Positions 23,096 through 33,251 of a DNA stretch of 64,000 bases are shown here, one piece after another. How positions within the stretch are numbered: position 1 is the stretch's first letter; each line of letters begins with the position of its first letter. The stretch covers positions 50,767,501 to 50,831,500 of the forward strand of contig CP136898.1 in NCBI GenBank assembly GCA_034359265.1, in the 5' to 3' direction. The notes beneath the pieces are model-generated. The model was not told the origin of the DNA, made no database searches, and saw nothing but the letters and a program-made list of their open reading frames with translations. Origin of the DNA: Canna indica. Lineage: Eukaryota; Streptophyta; Magnoliopsida; Zingiberales; Cannaceae. The translations under genes were made by a program, and so were the position numbers.

Positions 23096-23442
23096 TTTTT
23101 TTTTATATAAAAAATTAAAAAAAAATATACCGACGCCTCTCAGAGGCGTCGATATGTTAAAAATATTTTTTTTTAAATATTTTTTTTTACGGCTGAACTG
23201 TCGGTACGATAAATATTTTGACGTCTGAGAAGACGTCGAAACATTTCGACCCCTGTCAGGCGTCGAAATGTTTCGACGCCTGTTCTCAGGCGTCGAAATA
23301 TTTGTCAGACGTCGAAAAAATTTCGACGTCTGCGAAAGACGTCGAAATTTATTGTATTATTATTTTTAAATAATTTTACATTTCGACGTCTTTGGTAGAC
23401 GTCAAAATTATGATGTCGATATATAACAAATTTGTTGTAGTG

Positions 23443-23840
23443 TGTGCTACTTGGCATTGTCATGCATGTGTAATTGATTTACCCCACCCCCCCTATCTTT
23501 CTCTTTTTAACCTATATAGAAGCATATTAATATTATAGAAATGATATGTACATTAAAAAAGTGTCGACCTTATGGGAGGATCAATGGCCTTGAGACCTAT
23601 ATCATTGTTTCAGATGACCTTTGTTAAACTCTCTTTTAATAATTAATAGTAATTGATCTTTTCTGTTAAAACAATAAGTCTTAACCTTTAATCAATTTTT
23701 TGTTTTTACCCATCATTTAAAAAATAACAAGAAGGCTTGTGGTAACACATATGGGATTCCGGCAAGCTAAATCGGTCAAAACGATAATGTGACTTGCTAA
23801 GCTGGCATTTTGCATACTTGTTAAAAAATTATTTTTCTTT
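23443..23840. other. Downstream flank of the TMEM220-like gene
   Basis: About 0.4 kb between CACTA-4 and the Ale-type Copia. No conserved frame. Before CACTA-4 inserted this directly followed the gene's stop codon, so it probably holds the original 3' UTR and polyadenylation region. Confidence 0.4.
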
Positions 23841-23857
23841 ATACCGTTCCTTAACAT

Positions 23858-24053
23858 TGTAACATATTTTACTTATTAAATCTTCTGCTATCATCTTCAT
23901 TTGTATGCTTATAGTCCCACATCGGTTCACTGTTACACGTGGCATTCATTCAGAAGCTTGGACATGTATAAATACTGCTTTAACACTTTAATGAAGTATC
24001 GCCTTTTGAGCGCCTCATCCTAGTTTGAGTTCAGATCTCTGATAGCTTCTGCA
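23858..24053 (+). repeat. 5' LTR of the Ale-like Copia
   Basis: About 196 bp, from TGTAACATATTTTACTTATT to TTCTGCA. TATA-like TGTATAAATACTGC is at about 23965-23978. The true left end may lie 15-20 bp further left, because the matching 3' copy has extra sequence between the purine tract and TGTAACA. Confidence 0.75.
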
Positions 24054-24133
24054 TGATATCAGAGCTTTAATTGCACCACTGAGCCCCGATACCCTTTTCT
24101 TTCCCCTGTCTTCTTCCTTGGTTGAGCGTGATC

Positions 24134-25730
24134 ATGGAGACCAATGAGGCGACATCGAGCCATGGTGTGATCAATCCATTCACACAGGGCAATCAGATTA
24201 TCTCTATAAATCCAGCATCGCTGCCGATTAAGCTGAATGGAGCCTTCAACTATTTGATCTGGCGGAAACAGCATGAGCTTCTACTTCGAGGGTATGATCT
24301 AACCTCCTTTATTGATGGCTCCCGATCGACGCAACTGGATCAGGCAAGATGGCCTGATATTACATGCCATCATGCCATCATGGCGTCTGTTGAGTCAGCC
24401 ATAGCTCCTATAGGCGCATCTACTACCTCTACTTGTGCCGCCTGGAACAAATTGGCGCTTTAGTATACCAACAAATCCCAATCCCGGATCTATGCACTGC
24501 AAGAGAACCTGTCACAGATCAAAAAGGAAGTAAATCAATATTTGATTACTTCACTGAGATCTGCTCCATAGCTGATGAATTAACAATGGTTGATTCTCCT
24601 GTTAATGAATCGGCTCTAGTCATCAAGATACTTGGTGGACTGAATTTTGAATTTAGTGACATCAGCGCCTCGATCAGATCGCGTGACACTACCATCACCT
24701 TAGAAGAGTTGTATGACAAGCTCTATGCTCACGAAGCCTTTCTTCAGCGCAAATCAGAGAAGCCAGTGATCACAGTGCAGTTTTCACAAAAATAGGATTC
24801 CAATCAAAATCAATTTTGCCGCCCCTTCAATCAAAAATAGTACTGGAATCAACAATCTAATTGGCGATGGCCACCGCAGCAACGAACAGCTCCCGGCCAC
24901 CTTATTGGCGGCCTCCTATGTCAGCTGAAGGCAATAGAGCTAGTCTTCAGTATCAATTGTGTGAGAATTTTGGCCTCCTATTCTGGTGATGATGGCGTTA
25001 CCTTAGGGGATGGTAAGATAATAACTATCTCCCACACTGGTAGCTCGACTATTTCTAACTCAGGGAACAAGTTTGTTCTACATGACATCATTTGTGCTCT
25101 AAACATGCATAAGAACTTGATATTAGTTTCAAAGTTTTGCATTCAAAATAATGTGTCAATTGAATTTTTCCCCAACTGCTTTGTTGTGAAAGACCTTCAA
25201 ACAAGACTGATACTTGCTCGCGGCCAGAATAAAGCCGACTTATATGAATGGACTGGTGGCACATCTTCTCTCATGCATCCGATCCTTCTGCTCACTTGAC
25301 ATCTGCTACCAGTCGAGCTTCCATTGAACTCTGGCATCATAGACTTGGGCATCCTAATTTTAGAACTCTTAAGTACATGCTTTCCACTTTTCATTTACCT
25401 GTTGTCAATTTACACAAAGAGCCATGTAATGCTTGTTCATGCAATAAGAGCCATAAGCTTCTCTTTCTTGAGTCTACATTGCGCAATAGCAAACCCTTAG
25501 AACTTTTGTACTCTGATGTGTGGGGTCCTTCTCCTATCACATTTGTCAATGGTTTCCGATATTATATGTTGATTATTGATCATTATACCAAGTATATGGG
25601 GTTGTTTCCAATGAAGGTTAAATCAGAAGTTTCAGCAATTTTTATCTCATTTAAAGCTCTTGTTGAAAAACACTTCAATACTTCTATTCTAATTTTTTTT
25701 TCTGATGGTGGAGGTGAATTCATTAGCCTC
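24134..25730 (+). pseudogene. Ale-like Copia gag, protease and integrase (first half)
   Basis: Gag begins METNEATSSHGV and contains LPIKLNGAFNYLIWRKQHEL (UBN2-type capsid); a frame change at about 24460 leads to KSIFDYFTEICSIADEL. A stop at 24793-24795 falls after TVQFSQK. Zinc knuckle and protease active site are not readable. GAG-pre-integrase (IELWHHRLGHPNF) and the integrase N-terminus (LLYSDVWGPSPITFVNGFRY, FSDGGGEFI) follow in another frame from about 25300. The frame ends at the Gypsy insertion at 25731. The continuing half is at 35846. Confidence 0.88.
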
Positions 25731-26589
25731 TGTAATATCTTAGGTATTTGATTTATTATTTTGTTGCATGTGTTTGCCAGCCTAGCGGATTAGTTCGTGG
25801 TCGAGCCGAGTCCACTCATGGTCCAGAGCAAGCTTGCGAGCTTGGGTAAGAAAAATATAAATTCATGAAATTAGGTTTAAGTTATTGGAATTATTTTTAA
25901 TTATTGTGGTCTTTGGATAAGTATGAATTATGTTTATGTGGGTGCATTTAATTAGATACTTATGATTTAATTGTGTGTTTAATCAAGCCTAAAATAATTT
26001 AATTAAGTTATCGGGTTAGCGGGTTGGTCTTAGCTTAAGTGGATGCGGGTTGGGCTAGGGTTAGAAGGAATTTTAAAAATTTCTCTCTTTTTGATGATGA
26101 CAAATACTTATAACTCGACTTATGCTCCCCCTATCAATGTGCATATCATTTTTAACTCCCCTTAACTATATAACTCACCCTAACTATATGCATCGTAAAA
26201 ACCAAGTGTGACCTTACTTTTTCTCCCCCTTTTGACATCAATCAAAAAGGGTAAAAATTAAGGTACAACTAATGAGTTTCATCATAAAAGCCAAGAAAGC
26301 CATAAAACCAAGTATCATCTATCACTATAGTCCTTCCTATTAATATAAGCCTATAGAAGGCAAACATCAATAAGTCGCAAAGCCCCAATACATAAGTGTA
26401 ATGATACTTTCTAGAATGCAAGTTTTGAAACACATATACATTTTGAAGAAAAACATTTTAATTACTAGGTAAAGCACAAATTCCTAATTGCATCCTTAAA
26501 TTTGTAAAGCTTTCTTCAACCAAGGATTTTGTAAATATATCAGCAAGTTGCTTATCGATGGATACAAATTCTACCGATATATTTCCCTT

Positions 26590-29500
26590 AGTTATATTAT
26601 CCCTAAGAAAATGATGCCTTAAGTCAATATGCTTGGTTCTAGAGTGTAAAATAGGGTTCTTTGTTAAGTTTATTGCACTAGTGTTATCACAATGAATAGG
26701 TATGCAAGACTACTCAAGTCCATAGTCTAGAAGGGTTTGTTTCATCCAAAGGACTTGTGTACAACAACTAGCCACAGCGATGTATTCCGCTTCGGTAATT
26801 GAAAGTGCAAGTGAGTTTTATTTCTTTGAGAACTAAGAAACAAGACTCGCTCCTAAGAATTGACAACACCCACTAGTGCTTTTTCTATCTACTTTACACC
26901 CGACGAAATCCGCATTCGAAAAACTAATTAATCAAATGATGTATGACATGGATACCATAGTCCTAAGTCAACCGTGCACTTTAAATATCTCAATATGCGT
27001 TTTACCGCACTTAAATGAGACATTTTAGGGCAAGATTGAAACCTAGCACATACACATACACTAAGTATGATATCGGGTTTACTTGTGGTTAAGTAAAGAA
27101 GAGTACCAATCATACCTCGATATTGTTTTTCGTCAACTTTACTGCCCTCTTCATCTTTGTCAATCTTGATGGATGCGCTCAAAGGTGTAGAAGCTATATT
27201 GGCTTCATTCATCCCAAACCTTTTGTTGAGCCCTTTTGTGAACTTGGCTTGATTGATGAAGATTCCTTTGTTGGTTTGCTTGATTTGGAGACCAAGCATG
27301 AAGGAGAGCTCTCCCATCATACTCATCTCAAACTCATCTTGCATACATTTAGCAAACCACTTACAAAGCATTTCATTAGTAACACCAAAGATTATGTCAT
27401 CAACATAAATTTGAACTAATAACATATCATTTTCATGATGCTTAATGAAAAGTGACACATCAACTTTTCCAACATTGAAACCTTGTTCAATTAAAAATAT
27501 TGAAAGTCTTTCATACCAAGCCCTAGGGGCGTGTTTTAAACCATATAATGCCTTTTTAAGTTTGAAAACATGGTTTGGAAACTCAAAACTTTCAAAACCG
27601 GAGGGTTGTTCAACATAGACTTCTTCATTAATGAAACCATTCAAAAATGCACTTTTTACATCCATTTGAAAAAGTTTAAAACCCTTAAAGCTAGAATATG
27701 CCAAAAACATTTTAATTGCTTCTAATCTAGCTACGGGAGCATACGTTTCATTATAATCTATCCATTCTTGTTGATTATACCTTTGTGCCACTAACCTAGT
27801 TTTGTTTCTAATAACTAATCCTTCTACATCTAGCTTATTTCTAAATACCCATTTAGTTCCAATTATAGTTTGTTCACTAGGTCTAGGCACTAAGTCACAT
27901 ACATCATTTCTACCAAATTGGTTGAGTTCTTCTTGCATAGCTAGTACCCAAAACTCATCTTCTATTGCTTCCTTAATGTTTTTAGGCTATACTTGAGATA
28001 CAAAAGCTACATATTGACAAACATTCTTGAGTTTAGAACGCGTTACCACTCCCGTTGAAGGTTCTCTAATGACTTGGACCATTGGATGATCCTTTACCAA
28101 CCGATATCCTTTAGGGAGAGGTGGTAGAGCTTCTTCTTCATCATCTTCAACTTGAGGTAGATTTGAGGATGACAGTTCTTCATGTTGGGTTTCCTCATTT
28201 TCTTCATCCTCCACCTCTTTGTCATGAAGTGTGAGATCCTCAAGTTCTTCACCTACATTTACAATCTTCACATTTCTAGAAGAATCATTAGTTTCATTAA
28301 ACATAACATGCATAGATTCTTCAACAATCATGGTTCTACGATTGTAAACTCTATATGCCTTAGAATTCATGGAACCTAGGAAAATCCCTTTATCGGATTT
28401 AGAATCAAATTTTTCTAAATTCTCCTTAGTATTCAATATGAAACATTTGCATCAAAAAACATGAAAATATCTCACATTTTGGATTTTACCATTCCAAAGC
28501 TCAAAAGGTGTATTCTTAATTTTGGGTCTTAATAAAACTCGGTTAAAAACATAGCAAAAGGTATTTATGGCTTCAGCCCAAAAATACTTAGGCAAATTGT
28601 TTTCATATAACATGGTCCTAGCCATCTCTTGTAAGGTTCTATTCTTCCTCTTAACCACCCCATTTTGTTAAGGGGTCCTAGGGGAAGAAAAGGTATGTTC
28701 AATACCCAAATCATCACACAACTCGGAAAATTTTTCATTTTTAAACTCCCCTCCATTATCATTTTTAATTTTTAGAATTGAAACTCCTTTTTCATTTGTA
28801 ACTTTCTTTGAAAATCTCAAAGATTTCATTTTTCTTAGCTAAAAAGAAAACTCATGTAAATCTAGAAAAATCATCAACTAATACATAACAATATAGCTTT
28901 CCACCTAGACTAGTTACATCACATGGATCAAAGAGATCCATGTGCATAAGCTCAAGAATTCTAGATGTACTAACTTGATTAATGCTATGAAATGATGATT
29001 TGACTTGCTTACCTAGTTGACATGCATCACAAAGTTTGTCTTTTTCAAATTTGATCTTGGGTAAGCCTTTAACTAATTCTTTCATAGAAATCTCTTGGAT
29101 GAGGCTCATGCTAGCATGTCCTAGCCTTCTATGCCACAACCAAGAGTCATTCTCCATGGCAACTGAGCATCTAACATGGGGATTTTGGCAAGACATTTAA
29201 TTCTAAGGTATAGACATTTTCTTGCCTATTTCCAATAAACATGATATCATTTGAAAGTGCATTTCTAATAATACATTTAGATGCTTCAAAAACTATTATG
29301 TATCCATCATCACATAATTGTGATATGCTAATCAAATTATGTTTTAACCCATCAACTAATAAAACATTCTTAATGCATGGGTAAGGGAGTATACCTATGT
29401 CACCAATGTCAACAATCTTACCTTTGGCATTGTCTCCAAATGTGACATGTCCACAATCTTTACTTGATAGGGTTGCAAATAAATTAATGTCACCCGTCAT

Positions 29501-31028
29501 GTGCTTTGAGCAACCGCTATCTAATATCCAAGTGCTCCTACTTGCTTGAGGATGCTTCTCCATCTACAAAAGGAGAAGAAACCACTTTAGGTACCCAAAT
29601 TTTCTTGGGTTCTTGAGTGTTAGTCATTTTGGAAACCTATGTAAATCTTGCATGTGGGTTCCTTCTTAATGCACAATCCTTGGTCATATGGCCAAATATG
29701 CCATAGGAAAAGTAATTTTCATTAAATTTTCTTCTAGTGTGTGTGTGAGCATGGAAGTGTGATGATTTCTTTTTATGGATAACCTTTGGCATGACATTTT
29801 GGATGGTTGTCATTTTTTCATTAAACATGCAAAGTTCCTTTTTTAATGTTAGCATGCTATCATTCAAATGCTCTACTTTCTCTAATTTTTGGTTGTCTAT
29901 CTCTAAGTCCTTTTTGAGATCTTTAAATTCTCCTAATTGCATTGAATTCATCATGCATTTGCTCAAATTCATTTTCTAGCTCTTCTTGAGTAAATGAAAC
30001 TTCACCAAAAATAAATCTTACCTCATCATCCTTTGCCATCAAGCAAAGGTTTGTCTTTTCACTCTTTGCTTTTTCTTCACTCGATGAGGCCTCGCTTTCA
30101 TCCCACGTGGCCATCATTGCCTTCATCTTCTTCTTGTACTTTTCCTTTTTGTGAGGGTTGGAGGTGGAGGACATCTTGAGAAGTGGGCAATCTTTCCTTA
30201 GATGTCGGTCTTGTTGCAATTGTAGCATGTATAGCCTCCTCTTCCCTTCCTCATGCCTCCCCTCATGAAACTCATGAATCTTCTTGCTACCATCGCTATT
30301 TCTTCAAGATCATCCGTCTCTTCCTCGGATGATGACGACTCTTCTACTCGATGTGATGCTTTTAAAGCAATGGTCTTGCCTTTGGGCGCATCTTCCTCTT
30401 GGTATTGCTTCATGTGGGTCTCATGTGTCATGAGAGACTCAATGAGTTCGGTAATCTTCAAGGTTCTCAAGTCCTTGGCTTCCATGATGGTTGTGACTTT
30501 AGGCTCCCAAGATTTTGGAAGGGAACGGAGGAGCTTTCTTACCTTCTCCTCTTCCCTTATTTCTCTGCCAAGGTTAGCTAAGTTATTTGTAATATTTTGG
30601 AATCTAGCATGCATGACATCAATGGACTCATGTGATAGCATCTTAAATATTTCATAATCATGCATGAGTAAGTTTATTTTGGATTCCTTTACTTGTGAAG
30701 TCCCTTAATGGGTGGTCTCTAGGACCTTTCATACTTCATATGCGGACTTACATGTAGAAATCCTATTGAATTCATTTATTGATAGACCGCAATATAAAGC
30801 ATTGACGGCCTTTGCATTTGCATTGAAGAGTCTAATCTCTTCTTGGTCTCATTTATCCATATCCTTATCGGGTTGCTTATACTCTACTAAAATCATCCTC
30901 CATACATCCATGCCTAGAGATTGTAGGAAGCCATTCATGCGGATCTTCTAGTAGGCATAGTTGTTTCCATCGAATAGTGGTGGAGTATGAGTAGAGGACC
31001 CTTGAGCTAATTGGATTTCACTAGACAT
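26590..31028 (-). pseudogene. SIRE-type Copia gag-pol, multiply frameshifted
   Basis: Gag starts at 31028 (MSSEIQLAQGSS) and continues with PLFDGNNYAYWKIRM, a break near 30700, then HARFQNITNNLANLG and RSLPKSWEPKVTTI. A frameshift splits the zinc knuckle (CYNC ... HLRKDC) near 30215. Protease: STWILDSGCSKHMTG (29563 on). GAG-pre-integrase: SWLWHRRLGHASMSLI. Integrase is in several pieces from 28950 to 28450, then a connection domain (NTKENLEKFDSKSDKGIFLG). RT (27938-26928): GTKWVFRNKLD, FQMDVKSAFLNGFINEEVY, YGLKHAPRAWYERLS, VQIYVDDIIFG. RNase H follows in broken frames to about 26590. Long LTRs and these RT motifs fit the SIRE/Maximus clade. At least five frame breaks make it non-functional. 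Confidence 0.88.
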
Positions 31029-31088
31029 CTTAATTTGTAGGGAAGATGGTTAAATCTTGACCTACGACCTTGCTCTGATACCAATTAT

Positions 31089-32536
31089 TGTGTGAAACCC
31101 GACACTAGAAGGGGGGTTGAATATTATCTGTCCCCTTATTTCTTATATTTTTCTTTTTTTACTCAATTTTAACTTCACTTAGGTGCAAGTGTTTCTTGAC
31201 AATAGATGTGATCAAATATTAATAACAATGAAAGGCAATCAAGATAGCAATGTAGACAAGATTAATTATAGTCGTTCGGCCAACTGCCTACTCCACTACC
31301 TTTGCTCCCCACCAAGGATTTCTAACCACTACTTTATAGAGTTTGTGTTTTCCTTTGAATATAATGAGGATACTCTTCTCACCACTCTGAGAACCCCTTA
31401 ATTCTATTCACCTAGGCAAAATACAATCCTATAAAGTTTTCCCTAAGTGTTTCCCTAGCACACCTAGCAGCTATTACAAACGGAAAACAAATTTGAAATA
31501 AAACTTCAAATACAGTGGAAAGAGCTTAAGAATTTAAGGATGAACCAAAGCTCCTTTCCCAAGCCTTCAGGCCTCCAACTTGCAGGCAGATGGACTCTTT
31601 GAGTTGCAGCAGAGTTGAGGGAAGCAGGGAGGCAGGCGCTCGAGGAATGTTGTCAACGGAGGCAAAAGGCGCGCAACAAATCAATTCTTATGAAGGCTTA
31701 AATGACTTCTTTAATGCTCAATAAAATTTCTAAGAAGTATTAAAGAATTTAGGTGAGGGTATTTATAACCCCTCAGCCGAACGAAATGTTTAACGGGCGA
31801 AAAAATAGCCGTTAACGCCATTCGATCGCTTTGCCGGTAAATCGTCGGTCGAGCGACTGATCGACCGCCAATGTGACCGCTGGCTTATGTGCGTGCTCGG
31901 TCGATCGACGGGTCGACCGACAGTTGTAAATCCATCGATTCCACATTTAGTCGACCAGTCGATCGATCGAATTAGTGGAGCCAGGGTCGCGCGACTTGTG
32001 ATCTCCAATCCGGTTGACCGATCGGTCGATCGAGGAGCATTCTGCCCATTTTTAGCTTCGGTCGGTCGATCGACCGGTCGACCGACGTAGCCATTTTCCG
32101 ATTGCTTCACCAACTTCGGTCGACCAACAGGTCGATCGAATGGCTACTGCCTCTTTGTGCATCATTCAGTCGACCGAATTGGCTGCTGCCAACGATACTA
32201 CCTTGTTCGGTCAATTGACCGGTCGACCGAATGCAGGCTGAGGCTGATTTCTACTTGAAATTTTTACATGCCCTTTTTATGGATTTAGTTACCAAGTTTT
32301 AACTTGGATAACAATACAATTAGGCTTGGGATAAGATCGTCCTAGGGGTATATTACAAGATATCTATTTTAGTTATGCCCGAGCTGTTCTTTGACATTTT
32401 CTTCTGATTCATTTGAACGAACTTTGCATGCTTTTGGCAACCTCATCCTGAACTCAAAACTTCACATATGGATTAAATACTTGTTTGTTATCATCAAAAT
32501 AAAGATCGAGGCTTAAGAGAAACCCTTAAGCCAACA
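31089..32536 (-). repeat. 5' LTR of the nested SIRE-type Copia
   Basis: 1,448 bp. On the minus strand it begins TGTTGGCTTAAGGGTTTCTC and ends GTGTCGGGTTTCACACA, five bases before the primer-binding site. A 450-bp internal part (about 31800-32240) is crowded with GTCGAC/GATCGA-type palindromes. The LTR at 3711-4869 is a shorter relative. Confidence 0.85.
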
Positions 32537-32537
32537 T

Positions 32538-33251
32538 GCTTGTAATAACAGCTAGCATAGTAGCATTGGGATGACCCCCTTTGAGGCATTGTACGAACGG
32601 AGGTAAAGGTCGCCTATAGGCTGGTTTGAGGCAGGAGATTCTCTTATGATGGGACCTAATCTGGTGGAGGAGGCTGTGGAAAAAGTGAAGCAAATCAGGG
32701 AGAGACTATTGGCAGCTTAGAGTCGCCAAAAGATGTATGCAAATGGAAAGGTCAGGGAGGTAGAGTTTGCTGAGGGGGACATGGTGTTCCTCAAGGTGTC
32801 CCCTATGAAAGGGGTAATGAGGTTTGGTAAGAAAGGAAAGCTGAGTCCTAGGTTCATTGGGTTATTTTCTATTCTCAGGCGCTAGGGAGTCGTGGCCTAT
32901 GAGTTGGCCCTACCTCCTAGTATGGACCGAGTACATCCAGTATTCCATGTATATATACTGAAGAGGTATATTCGGGATGAGTCCCATGTGATCGAGCCTA
33001 CCGCAGTGGAGGTGGACTCAGTAGTCTCCTATGAGGAGCGGCTAGTTGAGGTGCTAGACCGGCAGATCCGAAAGTTGAGGTCCAAGGAGATTCCCTTGGT
33101 TAAAGTCAAATGGGAGCACCATTCTGGCCAGGAGGCAACCTGGGAGGTGGAGCAGGATATGAGGGAGCGTTATCCTTCATTATTTGATGATGCGGTGAGT
33201 TCTTATTCTTTTCTAAAATTCGAGGACGGATTTTCTTTAAGGAGAGAGGAT
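32538..33251 (+). pseudogene. Gypsy integrase C-terminus and chromodomain-like region
   Basis: Reading resumes immediately after the Copia LTR at NNS*HSSIGMTPFEALYERR, the conserved YNNSYH-IGM-PFEALYGRR motif of Del/Tekay integrase with a stop in place of tyrosine (TAG, 32550s). Next come RSPIGWFEAGDS, VKQIRERLLAA, a stop, and the GDMVFLKVSPMKGVMRFG box. A further stop lies near 32884. From 32892 the frame is open to 33272: ELALPPSMDRVHPVFHVYIL, KRYIRDESHV, then a chromodomain-like segment with VKWEHHSGQEATWEVEQDM. Three or four stops make it dead. Confidence 0.88.

Larger units (their letters stand above)
21748..23442 (+). mobile_element. CACTA-4: Pack-CACTA element carrying a receptor-kinase fragment
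   Basis: Ends CACTACAACAAAT and ATTTGTTGTAGTG form a 13-bp perfect inverted repeat, flanked by a perfect 3-bp duplication tgt (21745-21747 and 23443-23445). Length is 1,695 bp. The ends are packed with direct and inverted copies of a GACGTC-centred motif (ATTGACGCC, TTGACGTCAATA, TTTCGACGTC). The interior holds a host-derived kinase fragment (22381-22760) and a block of GC-rich inverted repeats. No transposase is encoded, so mobility would need enzyme from elsewhere. It lies in the presumed 3' UTR of the TMEM220-like gene. Confidence 0.9.
26085..32536 (-). mobile_element. SIRE-type Copia on the minus strand, nested in the Gypsy, lacking its 3' LTR
   Basis: Right side (element 5' end): LTR 31089-32536, then primer-binding site TTGGTATCAGAGC (plus-strand 31072-31084 complement). 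Gag-pol reads leftward from 31028. The left end stops within internal sequence just short of the polypurine tract (about 26085-26100), where the related copy at 3.7-5.7 kb has its PPT and LTR. The 3' LTR is therefore missing and the element abuts a fragment of Gypsy 5' LTR. RT and RNase H are well preserved and YVDD is intact. Confidence 0.88.

Noticed and set aside
30253..30657. Plus-strand ORF of 134 codons
   Set aside because: Antisense of Copia gag.
31068..31088. tRNA-like sequence (complement of the initiator tRNA-Met 3' end)
   Set aside because: It is the primer-binding site of a retrotransposon, only a dozen bases long, with no tRNA body. The same applies at 12719, 24054 and 47687.
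31790..32113. Minus-strand ORF with repeated DRPT/GRPVDRP
   Set aside because: Translation of GTCGAC-type palindromic repeats in an LTR.
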